DNA from: Epichloe hybrida
Taxonomy: Eukaryota > Ascomycota > Sordariomycetes > Hypocreales > Clavicipitaceae
NCBI GenBank assembly: GCA_019022495.1
Contig: JAFEKR010000007.1
Span: 1,612,001 to 1,676,000 of the forward strand
Length of the DNA stretch: 64,000 nucleotides
Reading direction: 5' to 3'
Part shown: positions 1 through 11,211 of the stretch, piece after piece
How the letters are laid out: each line of letters begins with the position of its first letter
Numbering within the stretch: the stretch's first letter is position 1
The notes under the pieces: generated by a model
What the model was told of the DNA's origin: nothing
What the model saw: the letters and a program-made list of their open reading frames with translations, nothing else
The model's database searches: none
Made by a program: the position numbers and the translations under genes

Positions 1-1308
1 ATCAATGCTGCTAAGCGATCAAAGTAGAAGATAAAGTCTTCTGCTGATGTGTCAATGTCTTGCAGAATGGTGTTCATGAATTTCAGCTGTGGAGTATCAT
101 CGAGAACGACGACTGTCTTTGAAAGCGGCTGACCCTTGCAGGTTGCCTCCAGTCGCGACAGGGCTTCACGGTGATGAATTGACTTCTCGAAAAGTTTTCT
201 CTCAATGCATTGCACCATCATATCTGGGTTCAGATTGTTAGAAAGTACTAAGCTGGGCAAAATGCGCAAGGCCTTACCCAGAGCGACTCTGTTCTCGATG
301 CCGCGGGGAACGATCAAATCAGCCACTTTACGCTGAGGCTCCACAAACTAGTTGCCTAGAATTAAGACATGTCTATATTCAAGAAGAAGAAGTGATTAGG
401 TTTATGTCCTACCTTTTCGAAGTTAGGCTTCACGAATGCAAACCACTGTTTGATGCAGCCCTCGATGTCTCTACCTCTTTCTCGAACATCGCGAACAACT
501 GTAGTTGTTTATCAGCTATGGTGTGCCAGTCAATAAGGGTAACAAAACAGTCACTCACTCCGTCTTGACAGACATGTATCACCGTCTGCTTCACAGTAAA
601 TCTGTTCAATGGGTTAATCACTGTCATGAGATAGGTAGGCCGGGGAGATTCGAACACCCATATCTATCAATTCAACGACTCGGGGATCGTATAAGGCGAA
701 AATGCCTTCAAGAATGAGCACATGTGGCGAATATATCGAGGTAGTGTGTTGTAATCTTTGGTGTTTCTGAAACGAATAAACTGGTATCTCTGCTCGTTTA
801 CTTCATAATGGCATCAGCAGCAAAGGCCAATTGAGAGATTTGGTCAGTTCGAGAATCGGGTGTCACATACCCGGCTTTCAGGTCTTGCAAGCGATTGACC
901 AGTACGTCGAAATCTATGGCCTGGTGATGTTAGAGGTTGCCTTTGCAACTTCTGACAAAAGACTTGGAATATCCGGACAGCTCACATTAGGTGAATCAAA
1001 GTCGTACTCGTTGGCGAAGGCCAGTTTTGACTGTTCTGGTGTCAAAGTCTTGTAGAATGAGTCCTTGTTGAGAATTAGCTGGGACTCACTGCCCACGAAT
1101 CTAAAGAATTCCTGCCTCTTCATTCTTTTCCACTCACCATGGAGAGAAGCACAACCCAAGGCAAGTTCAGCTTTTTGACAATGGCCTGAGATAGTGTAGA
1201 TTTTCCTGATCCTGAGCTTCCAGCCACGGCTATGATGCTTACGTCTGCCCATGGAGGTGAATAGTATGCCCGTTTCTGGATGGTAATGTGGCTTTCAAGT
1301 CCGGACAT
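1..1308 (-). CDS. URK1: Uridine-cytidine kinase with C-terminal UPRT-like domain (3' end cut by window edge)
   Basis: Pyrimidine salvage enzyme phosphorylating uridine/cytidine with ATP in the cytosol. Spliced exons on the minus strand are 1308-1138, 1063-986, 920-871, 800-656, 601-559, 498-413, 347-278 and 223-<1; all phases close. The first exon has the P-loop GSSGSGKS (about residues 30-37). Later exons read DSFYKTLTPEQS, KAGKRAEIPVYSF, SPHVLILEGIFALYDPR, RIVRDVRERGRDIEG and KVADLIVPRGIENRVAL, all family signatures. The last part, reading LKFMNTILQDIDTSAEDF, is the uracil-phosphoribosyltransferase-like tail, and the protein continues beyond base 1. Seven introns of 54-74 nt make this the most fragmented gene in the window. 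The donor at 655 (GTTCGA) is weak, but the flanking protein matches. The start is the Met before SGLESHITIQKR; an extra upstream exon is possible. Confidence 0.9.
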
Positions 1309-2797
1309 GTTTTCAAGAAAGCATCGGTTAATGCTTCACAAAACAAGTTTCCAGTTGTATGTCGAACGATATGTGTGGGTGGTTCCAAGCTTTCGTCTTC
1401 TCTTGTTCAGCGGCCTCTCAAGAAAGTGGGAGTGTATTGCTTGATCCTGACGTTCCAAGATGCCCTTTAATTATAGAGACAATTTGAGGTAGGATCAACA
1501 GCAGACAGCTGATGAGGATTAGCCTAGCTTACACAGTCGACGCAGCTTCTTTCGTCTGCAGTTCCAGCATTAGACTTTGAGTTGGCAGACGACGAAGGAA
1601 ATCAGCATTAGGGGCTAGTGGGGTCGCAGCGCGGGGCTCCAGCGCTCAGCTCTTGTTAGAGACTTTGCTCAGTGTGAGCTGACCATCTTTGTGAGCAAGA
1701 GAGCATTAGCAACACGACAGATACCAACCGGATACAAAGAGATTTGGAGCATTTTGTGTCCGAGTAGCTGATAGGGAGTCAATAATCAACTTTGCACTGC
1801 GAATTGGCTAACGTGTCTACCGACCTGCCTCCAGGTAGGTAGATACCTACATTAATTCATCGGGGTTCGCGCGAAAACGCCTCCGTCAGAATCGGGTGGA
1901 TTTCAAGAGCCCGAAAACGTTGGTTACTATTTTTTAAAGGTGATTTTCTTCTCTTTGGAAGTTATTATTATCACGGCAGACTTTTGATTAGAAAAAGGTG
2001 TTCATTCATACATAAGAGATACTTGCTATATCCAGCCAGCCAGGGAACATGAACTGACTTTACAACAAGCACAATGATTGCACTCGCGTCGTGTCGCACG
2101 ATGTAATAAGCCAGCTCAGGGACAGTCCTCACAATAGTATCGCACGTGACCCAGTAACCAGTTTAATAATAATTATTTGTTAATGTAAACACACAATAAG
2201 GATATGCGAATTCGGTTGAGGCCCACGTTCCTGACCGGAAGAATTCGGCAAACTGTCTAGGCAGTATGACAAACTGTCTCATGCAATTGGAAGCTGTTAA
2301 TAGCAATTATCGCCCGGGAAGTCCTTCAAATAGCAAAAGACGTGTAGGGCTATCTAGCTATAGGGTGGGACAGCCCTCCGGCGAAGCTTTCAAAGTAACT
2401 AACTCGAGTTGTCCTATGGAGTACTCCGCGCCTACACCCACTGTACGTAATATCTGATCTGAATGCTGACCAATAAGGGGCTAATAAAGTGGATGCGGCT
2501 GCAGAGCCCTTTCTTTTCGCCAGTTCAGCTTTTCGTAGCTCTAACCGACTTTTCCTTCCTGCAACAACCAGACAACCACTCATCAGTCAGGTTCGTTGGA
2601 GAAACCCATCGTGCCCTGATTTTGAACGTTCATGGTGCACCACTGTTGCTGGTCAGCAGTAGGCACCATATCTGGCTCATATTTCTCCAATGCACTGAAG
2701 CGCGTCTTTTTTCACCCTTTTGTGGTTCGCACACTGATCTGAGGAGTTTGGCTGCCGCCACATGCATCGTCGCTCGATTTCACCATCGAGGCCCTCC
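1309..2797. other. Intergenic region, no gene seen
   Basis: About 1.5 kb between the divergent uridine kinase and GID8 genes. Short open frames here (2266-2457, 2463-2801, 2350-2583) resemble nothing I know and overlap on both strands. It holds stacked TAGGTAGGTA/TACCTAC motifs near 1832-1850 and a CACGTGAC box at 2144. It probably contains both promoters and 5' leaders. Confidence 0.5.
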
Positions 2798-4017
2798 ATG
2801 AACAATGATGGTACGGGATTTTATTGTCCTTCTAAAAGAACTCGATGAGTTGCTGATCTAGTTGGATGCTGCAAGACCTCCAAATCCTCGACTGCCACGC
2901 CAAACAGGCACGCCTTCGAGAGCAGAGTTGAAGAAACCAAGTCACACAAAAGGTAAGAGAGCCTTCTTTTATAACGTCCTTGAGGAAGCTATCTGTTTTA
3001 TGATGAATGCAATATCATTGGGAATCTCTCCTAGCAACTGATGCGGAGAATCAATATGTTTTATTACACCTCTGAAAAGAAAAATCTTCCTCAAGTGTTG
3101 CCGAGAGTGCGAAAGCGTATCAGAGAAGTGGAACTGACATATCTCAAGCGATATCAATGCTTTAATTTTAGATTACCTGACTATGGAAGGGTATCCAAAT
3201 GCCGCCGCGAAATTCTCCAGGGAAGCGAATATTCAACCTCACCAAGACGGTCCATCTATCCGCGCGCGACAAGATATTCAAACCTTTATCTACAAGGGCA
3301 GCATTCAAGCTGCTATTGAGGCTTTGAACGAGCTTGACCCAGAGGTGAGTTTTGCGATTTTGCTTCTACCACGATCGGAATGCACATGATTAGAATACGA
3401 GTTTTTACATGCACCACGCATATGGCTGTTCGCAGCCCTTGATGAGACACAACCACTAGCAAATGACTTTCGCTCCCTCCATACTTTGACACGAAAATAT
3501 ACCTTTCTGCTATCAGTAATTTGGCACTGACTTAAGGCAGATTTTAGACGAGGACAAAGCGCTCCACTTTTCCCTCCTGAGACTTCAGTTGGTTGAGCTC
3601 ATACGGTCATGCAATGATGTTGGCGACATCACTCCGGCCCTTAAATTCGCCACGGAACAGTTAGGGCCTCGAGCTCCAACGAACCCAAAATTCCTGGAAG
3701 ATTTAGAGAGAACCATGGCATTGCTTCTTTTCCCTGCAGATGGACTTGAACCACAACTTGCAGCTCTTCTTGACCCTGAACTCCGCCGCGCAGCGGCTGA
3801 TAGCGTGAACAAGGCCATATTAGAGAAACAATCGGCTAGGCGTGATGCGGCCATTCGCCATCTAATCAAGTTGCGAGCTTGGGCTGAGAACACTGCGAGG
3901 GAGAAGTTCATCACTCTGCCCGAACGACTGGACATTGGTTTGAGAGGAGACGAACAACCCCAGGACCACCCCGCGTCCATTGCAGATAACGTACACGAAT
4001 CCATGGTCACTGGTTGA
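2798..4017 (+). CDS. GID8: GID/CTLH E3 ligase subunit 8 (LisH-CTLH-CRA protein)
   Basis: Scaffold subunit of the GID/CTLH ubiquitin ligase, which in yeast degrades gluconeogenic enzymes; it acts in cytosol and nucleus. Well-supported exons end at 2952 and then run 3149-3344 and 3541-4017, with two introns of 196 nt each. The LisH motif is split across exons and reads SDINALILDYLTMEGYP. CTLH follows (RARQDIQTFIYKGSIQAAIE through LLRLQLVELIRSC), then the CRA part (PTNPKFLEDLERTMALLLFP). The N-terminal segment TATPNRHAFESRVEE is typical of fungal orthologues. The start is not settled: the frame upstream of 2878 has no ATG, so I propose a 13-nt first exon at 2798-2810 joined to 2862 through a 51-nt intron, which keeps phase. 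Everything from about 2878 on is secure. Confidence 0.88.
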
Positions 4018-4512
4018 CAAAGTACCCTCAGTCAACTATATTAATGCTGCTCATTTTCCCTTCTCAGCCTTATCACCCCCAATCTCTCGTCGTAGCTGCT
4101 GGCAAGCGACAATAAGTTCTGGCATTGAATGCTTGTGTATTAAAGATCATTGATTGTAATTGGCTGCAAAGAGATGTTGCAACGCCAAGAGTTAGTTTTA
4201 AAGGTAAGGGAGTTTTGGCGTTTTAAACAAAGCCGGGCATGAGAATAGGCGAACACTTTTGACAGGCTTAGATAGGGCCGTAGCACAACAGTCAGGACAA
4301 TTTTCCCACGTGAATCATAGCTTGATTTCCGATTGATCAAGAGATATGATTTGACGCCTGTGATCCGGGACCATGATTTCAAGTGTCGACGAACCAATCA
4401 GATGTATAACTCATCAATTTGTCATGCTCGATGAGAAGAAAGCAGGTCTTATGGGGGGTTCCAACTAAGTAGCTAAGTACACGTTCATCGGATCGCTACC
4501 GCAGCTCCATTA
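4018..4512. other. Convergent 3' intergenic spacer
   Basis: Space between the 3' ends of GID8 and the complex I gene. The one open frame (4140-4397, minus) has no recognisable content. Nothing else seen. Confidence 0.4.
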
Positions 4513-5210
4513 TTACTTCGTGCGAATATGTTTCAGCTTCTTCGGTGAGTAAAGGAAGTTGTTCGCGTACGCTTTTGGCGAAACCTTGCGCGAATTGGGT
4601 TCTTGGACGAAATACTCGTAACCTTGTTTCTCTGCAAAATGAATCGCGTCTTCCTTGGACTTGAAGTTGACGTGGGTTCCTTGCATGAAATCTCCAGAAG
4701 ACTGCCATCCCATTAACGGGTTTTCCCAACGATGACCCTTGGGGAGAATGTCCCAATCCATGCGCCACCGCTCTGTTCTGAAATCTCCCGATTGGGTCGC
4801 AGGCTTAGACTCTTTGTAGATTCTGTTTCTATATTAGTATGATAGAAGCGTGAGAAAACGTGTGGCACATACCGAACGGTCCGAGCCTGTAGTTCCATGG
4901 GCGCACCGGAGAGGACAGCAGCTGGCAGTATATCTTCACTGCCATCCTGGACACGAATTGGGACCGGCGTAAAAGTTCTACATGCAGAGTTAGCCCCAAT
5001 CTCCTGTACGAGAGACAGTCCACAATCATACGATGTAGCTTTATCGGCAGGAACTTGATAGTCGGGTTGGTTAGGGACGACGTCGAGAGAAACGCCCGAG
5101 GCCGATGTGAGCGAGCTTTCAAAGCGCCTTGAAGTTAACGCAATATTCGATTGGGATCGACCAGCGCTTCTCAGCAGCCTTGCAGCATAGCTTGCTCGTG
5201 AGAAAGCCAT
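4513..5210 (-). CDS. NDUFS4: NADH:ubiquinone oxidoreductase (complex I) 21-kDa / NDUFS4-type subunit
   Basis: Accessory subunit of mitochondrial complex I, in the matrix arm near the NADH-binding module. Exons run 5210-5032, 4977-4873 and 4828-4513; introns are 54 and 44 nt and phases close. The N-terminus (MAFSRASYAARLLRSAGR) is an Arg/Ser/Ala-rich mitochondrial presequence. The conserved ETC-complex-I domain reads VRIYKESK-like at the exon 2/3 junction, then WRMDWDILPKGHRWENPLMG, FKSKEDAIHFAEKQGYEYFV and the basic end KKLKHIRTK. An in-frame upstream Met at 5225 would add MKLVS; I prefer 5210 because it begins a standard presequence. About 199 residues, a normal length. Head-to-head with ATP synthase subunit f. 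Confidence 0.93.
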
Positions 5211-5495
5211 TGAGACGAGTTTCAATATATGGACAACAATCGAACTGTTATGGAAGCCAAGGATTCAGAGGTTGACTGCTAGGCAAGTCGGAGGTCTAGT
5301 TGTTGCGCCAAGGTATTCTAATTGGTCGGTGGCTCCCGGTGTTTTACCGAACAACTTGCTTTTCGGCAAAACCACATCCAGCCGAGCCAGGATCCAGTTG
5401 TCCTACGTGCATTCATTACCGACCATCACTTCTCGTCGCGATAACACAAATTGAGTCGCCATTCAGTCAGAAGTCTGCAAGCCTCTTCCGAGACA
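5211..5495. promoter_or_regulatory. Shared promoter of NDUFS4-type gene and ATP17
   Basis: At most 285 bp separate the two divergent start codons, both for oxidative phosphorylation subunits. An inverted CCAAT box (ATTGG) lies at 5321-5325. CCAAT-binding HAP complexes control respiratory genes in fungi; that this site works here is inference. Confidence 0.5.
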
Positions 5496-6150
5496 ATGAG
5501 CTTTGTTACTCGCCGAGCGCTTTCAACGCTCATTCCTCCCAAGGTAGGCCATACCGACCACACCAGTATAATTTAACATCGTCCATGACGTTCTAACAAT
5601 AGCTTCAAGGTCGCTTCGCCTAAGGTACAAACTCTTGCAAATTTTCCCAGCGATAGCGAAACGATATATATTTCAGCTTGAAGGAAATTATGTCACAGAA
5701 TGTGATATATTATCTCCCCACAGTGCTAGCAGAAAGCAGATCCATTTCATAGGGTCATGTTGACTAAAATCTCGACTCCTACAGGCGATAGGTGGCGCAC
5801 CAGATGCTCTCCGTATGCAGCGCGTCGTCAGTTTCTACGAGAAGCTTCCCCGAGGTCCAGCTCCTCAGGCCCAAGCGAAGGGCCTACTTGGTCGTTATCA
5901 AGCCAAGTATTTCGGCAAGAAAACTTCGGTTCAGCGTGAGTGTGTAGCAGAGAGCCCCTCGGCACATCGCAGCGACTAACACATATATAGCCCTTATTCA
6001 TGCCTTGGTCTTCTTAGTTGGCATCGGCTACGCCCAAAACTATTACTTCCATCTCCGTAAGTCGCCCTGCCTGACCCAGCCTTCACGTCGATTAGAACGC
6101 TAAGTGAAGTCAAACACTCAACAGGCCACCACAAGAACAATGCCCATTAG
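5496..6150 (+). CDS. ATP17: Mitochondrial F1Fo ATP synthase subunit f
   Basis: Small membrane subunit of the ATP synthase Fo sector and dimer interface in the inner mitochondrial membrane. Five exons: 5496-5543, 5610-5624, 5785-5935, 5991-6056 and 6125-6150. The joined protein reads MSFVTRRALSTLIPPK, VASPK, then AIGGAPDALRMQRVVSFYEK, AKGLLGRYQAKYFGKK, the membrane helix ALVFLVGIGYAQNYYF and the tail RHHKNNAH. This matches filamentous fungal subunit f throughout, about 101 residues. The second exon is a 15-nt microexon coding exactly VASPK. The flanking introns are 66 and 160 nt, so ab initio gene finders would probably miss it. Confidence 0.93.
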
Positions 6151-7575
6151 AGAGATATGGAAACATCGAGCATGTGATGCCTTAAGCTAGCACCTGAGCG
6201 CCAATATTGATAGAGCCTTACGGGTGCTGCTGAAGCACTACCCCAGCAGCGCCATCCCATTTGTAACACTGTCAAAAAAACCGAGTCTGACATAGATAGA
6301 CCATCTTCAAGAATCATTCTTGCGAGCTCCTAGTGAGCCGCCCCTTTTCGCTGTTCGCTGTTCGACTTGCGACGTGTGTTGTGCGGTCCTGTGCTTTCCT
6401 GTGGGAGCTTCCACACAGCCTTGTCAAGGAACATGAACTGCCAACAGGCCGTCGCGGGAAGTTCAGTTTAAGTAAGTGAATGTTATTGCTCATAGTTGGT
6501 ACAGGACTATGTAAATTGTATGGGAGCAAATGCCACAAAATTTGACAGTGTAGTTTGTGGCTTGATTGATTTTATCTTTTCGAGTTTTGAAAAACATCAT
6601 ACGCCATGGAGGAGTAGTATCATGTCCCTGCCCCCGCTGCTATGCGTGCCAGTGGGCCCGATCGCGGCAGAACTAGAACAGGACCAAATCTGCTCGTAAT
6701 AACTCGTTTGGTTGCGAGACAAGTTCTGGCCACCAGGCTATCCGCCTATCCCTTTGGGTGCCCCAAGATCTCAGAACGGGTCACGGACAGAGATTTTGAC
6801 TAATTGGGACAAGAGTGAATAAAAGGTACTTTATTTTACTAGTGAACATACTTAAAATAGGAGAGAAGTTCCGAGCAGTTTCTTATTAACAAAGGCTGTA
6901 TAGGGATCTGGCTATATTAACGTGAGACCCTAGAAGGTGTGCTAGATAACCCCATTCAACAGCGCTATGCCTAAAACAGGTGCCTGTACGGATTACTCCA
7001 TAGCTCCCAAACATTCCTCACCGTACATACTGAGCTGAGCTGAGCTGACCACCTACCAGTGCTGCGTCCCCAAGAAAACCCAACACCAGACACTTTGAGC
7101 GGCGCAAGGACCACGCTAATTAAGCAAACCAGCTCATCGAGCCAAACATCAACCAAGGGCTCATCTCTGCGCGATTCAAGTTGAGTCTGACTCTTTCTGC
7201 CACAGTAGCGCACAGCCAATTTACCGGGCTCGTACGTCTAATCCTGCAACCACACGTCCGACATCTACAACGACTCCTGCTTCTGGTGGCATCTTCCTCA
7301 AAACCCACCATCAAGACCATATCCACATACAATATCTCTTGACTGCGACGATAGTTCATAGGAGAAGCCGCATTCATCTCACTGCGCCCGGCGTACACCA
7401 AAGCACCCGCAGCGGATGATGGCAACAGAGCCTTCGGGCGATGACCTTGGTGCTCTTTCTGTACCATCACAACTACCGCTTGTAATTGCTCCCCCATTCA
7501 ATGACCCAAGAATCTAAACTACAATTTGAACATTTCTGGCAGCTGAGAGCTAACAGGAGCTCAACGATGAACTAG
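6151..7575. other. Intergenic region with one dispersed-repeat copy
   Basis: About 1.4 kb without a supported gene. The minus-strand open frame 7120-7497 (125 codons) has no recognisable domain. GAGCT repeats lie near 7031-7045. A partial repeat copy at 6746-6836 is listed separately. The right part should contain the promoter and perhaps a 5' exon of the next gene. Confidence 0.45.
6746..6836 (+). repeat. Dispersed repeat, copy A
   Basis: About 90 bp sharing CCCTTTGGGTGCCC, an ACGGACAGAGATTTTG block and ATAAAAGGTACTTTAT with the reverse complement of 17561-17639. The order and spacing of these blocks are conserved and the mismatches are mostly transitions. It is therefore a diverged copy of the same element. 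Confidence 0.65.
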
Positions 7576-7608
7576 ATCGACCAGGCCAACGACCTCCACC
7601 ATCATGAC

Positions 7609-10600
7609 GTGTCTACAAAAAATGATCTTCCTGCCACAACAAGCGACGAGTCCCCCGACAAGCAAATCATTAGCTCTGAAGAGCAGTCGAATTCTGCAGA
7701 TGGCAGCTTAAGTGGTGGGTCGGATACTGAAGCTTCACGAACAGACTGGTCGAGGCTGAGAGATGTGGACAAAGGGCATGGACGATCCGCATCTTCAGCA
7801 AAAAAGCCCACGACTTTCAAAGCAGTCTCTGTCAACAAAACCTTCCTTGCGTCCAAGGCCAACCCTAGCGGAGGCGCACCAAAACCTACAGAGAAGCCTG
7901 TTCCAGGTTCGAGTACTCCGCCCCCGGGAATGTCTTCCTTGTCATCCTCACGCCCACGCCTCATTGCGAAAACAGGTGGTGGCGCAAGAGATTCGGCTCC
8001 GAAATTCTCTTCCACCAGCAACGGCGCAAAGCCTTCATCGGCTCCAGATCCGAGTGCTGTTTGGAATAAGAACAGGCGTAAGTTTTGATTTACCAACAAC
8101 ACCACAAGCGCATCCGGAACTAACTAAGGTGGAACGCTTGTAGCGCCTGAACCTAAGAAGTTCACAGACGAAGAACTGAAGAAGTATGGGATTCACATGG
8201 CTAGTCGCCTGAATGAAGACGACGCACAGGGACAAAATAAATGGGCGGATATCGACGATGACGACGAGGATTGGGCACCAGAAGCAATCACCTGGGGCGA
8301 TGGAACTAAAACTACATTGCCACATCTAGACGATCCCGCAGTTCCAACTCAAAACAACGTACCTCTTTCGAGTGTCGCAAACCCTTACCCAAAACCAAAA
8401 TCGCCCGTTCCTCTTCTCACCACCAAGTTCCAAGCTACGAAATCTAGCGGGCTTGCTTCAGGCAGAGGTCTCGTTTTGAAACCAGCTTCGCAAGAAAAGC
8501 CGTCTCTCATTTCCAAACCGAATACTCCAGCTATTCCAGCCAAGTCACCATGGGCTACGTTGCCTCCAGTCGATAGAGCCTCACCAGGATTGGCAGACAG
8601 TGCAGCAAGTGGCCAAGCTCAGTCGAGAGAGGGCACACAAAACAAGCCGCTTCATCAGCAAACAAAAGAGATGACTGCTGATGACTTCACTCGATCGTCT
8701 TGGAGGGAAGGCTCATCTCATGGGAACAGAGAGCTGTATAACTCCCAGTCCGGACGCTACGAACCTGTACCCGATCGCCGAGGATCCTTCAAATTCGATG
8801 TCCAAAGCAAGCAGCCAGCGTTGCTGCAACGTCCACAACCAACGAACCAGACCATGGACGCACATGGCCCGCAGCAGGCATCCCGGGACGCCCAGGATGG
8901 GCCGTACACCGGACGCCGACGATCATCCAGCGTAAGCACCGGCAATGGCTCCTTCCACCCGCGAGGACTGAAAAGCACCGGTCCGACTATTCCTCCCGCC
9001 GACAGACCGAATGTCAAAAGACCGTCCTTTTCGAATACGGGCGAGACTCCTGTTTCACCTGGAGATGGGTCGACTCCTAAATATGCGTCGCTCAAAGATC
9101 ATCTACCATCTCCCCGAATTACCAACACACCCACGGTCGCAGAATCTGCAACAATTCATTCTTGGGGTGACACTGCAGAAGATAGGGCTCTTCCGTCCTT
9201 GGAGTCCAAAGATGAATTGGTAAATGAGGTGGAGTATCAGAAGAAGCTCATGCGCGAACGCATAGAACTTGCTCGGAAACGGCGACAGTATGAGGAGGCT
9301 GAAGAGGAGGCTGCTAAGAAAGAGCGCATTCAAAAGAAGCTGGAGGCTCTGGGACCGCCTCCTGAGAAACGCGGCGACAAGAAGGAAGCTCCACCGATGA
9401 CGGAAGTACCTAAGCCAACTCAGATTCAACAGCGAGAACGACCACCATTCAGTGGTTCCTATACCGACGCAGTTGAGAGACCGTCTGCAAGAGGGCAGAC
9501 AAGTGCACATACAAGTACCCCCAGTCAGCCTGTCAGCCCGCAGGCCCAATCTCAGCTGCAGTCCCCAAACATCTCTCTACCTTCAGCGTCGACATCATTC
9601 AGAAGACTTTCTCAGGGTCAAGAGTCACGACGCAACGATCCTTGGGGAGGGCCAGGACCGCGCTCTGAAAGGTTCCCTTCTTGGGCTTCTGCTGCACCGC
9701 CAGCATCATGGAACGTTTGGGGCTCCCCTGACAACGACCGTGGGTTAGGAAATGGGACCTTCAACCCTGATCTTGGTAGAGTCACGAACGCTTCGACAGC
9801 ACCATCGAAACCTGCAAAAGGGCCGTTACCAATAGCGCCTCCAAGAAACGGCACTGGAACACCCTCACACTCGCAAGAACAAACTAATCCAGGCACCCAA
9901 GCTGATTCTCGAAGTTCCAGACATGTCCCCATCGGATCCGAGCTAGCGAGCAAATGGGTCGCTTCTGTTGCAGAGAATGACCAGAAACTAAGTGCTGCAA
10001 GATTAACGGAACGGGCAAGTCGCGAGCGCCAATTGATGGAGAGGGGGATGGCCCTAGAGGACTCGCAACCCGTCATCAAAGACTCTTGGCGTCCCATTCG
10101 CGTTCCTGGAGACGGAACTCGCCATCCCATCGGATCTGTCAATGTGCAATCTCATCAAACAGCGCCTTGGAAATCAGCCCAGGATAGTCTGCCAAAAGGG
10201 GCGATAGTCCAGGAAGATTCAGGACCTTCAGCCAAAGCCGGTATCATTGGATGTGGTGCACCATCACAATTCAGGCCGTCAAGATTCTTCCCTACAAGAG
10301 ACAGCCGCCAGGAGATATCTGCTGGGACTAATCTGTCTCGTTCAACCTCGCCAACTCCTCCACCTCCTACAATGGAAGACCATCCTGTGTATGAAGGAGA
10401 CGTTCTGCGGCCTCATGTCTCTTTGCCCAAACCACAGCCTGTTGTGAAGCTACCGCCTACAATGGTATCAACGGATCGCAACACAACACGTTCTCATGGT
10501 CCATGGCTTGCTCAAGTCGCTGTGAAGGACAGTCAGCGCGGAGATTCTGCTCATACTTTAAACCCAGGCGGCGAAAATATTTGGCAAGCTAGGTTTCACA

Positions 10601-11211
10601 AACTTTTGCATGGGGACAAGCCGCCTCCAGCACGGGATATTGGTGTAGATGCATCCAGTCGGGGATGCCTTGATCCTGTCGGTGCCCATACATCTGCAGT
10701 TGTGTTGTTGCCAAACTCAACGTTAACTCAGACAGATGGAAGCTTTCGATCACTAGTTACTAAGCCAATGGCGGAGGAATGTTTCGAAGAACAGGAGATG
10801 GGCTCACTGCCCCAAATTCGACTTCCTCATAAGGCTCCAGAGGCGGCGTGGCAGCCCGCTATAGTTCAATCCAAAGGACTTCCCAAAAGGCTTTTAGTGC
10901 AGGCTGCTGTCATGGAACCGTTCCAAATCTCATCGGACAATTCTGCAGGTCCATTATCGATTAATGTTTTTCTCCTAGGGATGAGGGAAACAAGGACCGT
11001 GTTACTACCTAACTCACTAAGCCGAGGTTCTAGAGTCTCTCATGGACAAAGATCTGCCACGAAGCATCGAACTTTCGGCACGGGACAACGGGGCGGGAAA
11101 AAGGAAGCATTCAAGCCACAAGATCGTACTGGATTTCGAAGCAGGAATTCGGACAACTGGACTCGGCATCAGTCTTCACAGTCTCGAACTCCGTCCAGAC
11201 CACAGTCCTAA
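7609..11211 (+). CDS. Large low-complexity protein of unknown function, conserved-looking acidic/Trp motif
   Basis: I do not recognise a named family. Exons are 7609-8077 and 8144-11211 (66-nt intron, phase 1), about 1179 residues. The visible order is a Ser-rich N-terminus, the block TFKAVSVNKTFLASK, VWNKNR at the splice, then FTDEELKKYGIHMASRL, an acidic motif WADIDDDDEDWAPE followed by ITWGDGTK, long Pro/Ser/Gln-rich disorder, a charged coiled coil near residues 510-560 (YQKKLMRERIELARKRRQYE), NVWGSPDNDRGLGNGTFNP, and KWVASVAENDQKLSAARL. The C-terminus is basic and Ser/Arg-rich. Such composition suggests an RNA-associated or cytoplasmic disordered protein, but that is speculation. The frame at 7609 opens with GTG, not ATG, and a stop lies at 7573, so the true start or first exon is unresolved. 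Confidence 0.7.

Noticed and set aside
636..656. tRNA B-box-like GGTGTTCGAATC on the minus strand
   Set aside because: It lies inside a 54-nt intron of the uridine kinase gene; no A box, cloverleaf or acceptor stem can be formed around it.
7120..7497. 125-codon minus-strand open frame
   Set aside because: Arg/Cys-rich composition, no recognisable motif, no splice partner; probably chance.
9103..9549. 148-codon minus-strand open frame (and 7602-8105, 9618-10142)
   Set aside because: Shadows of the large plus-strand coding exon.
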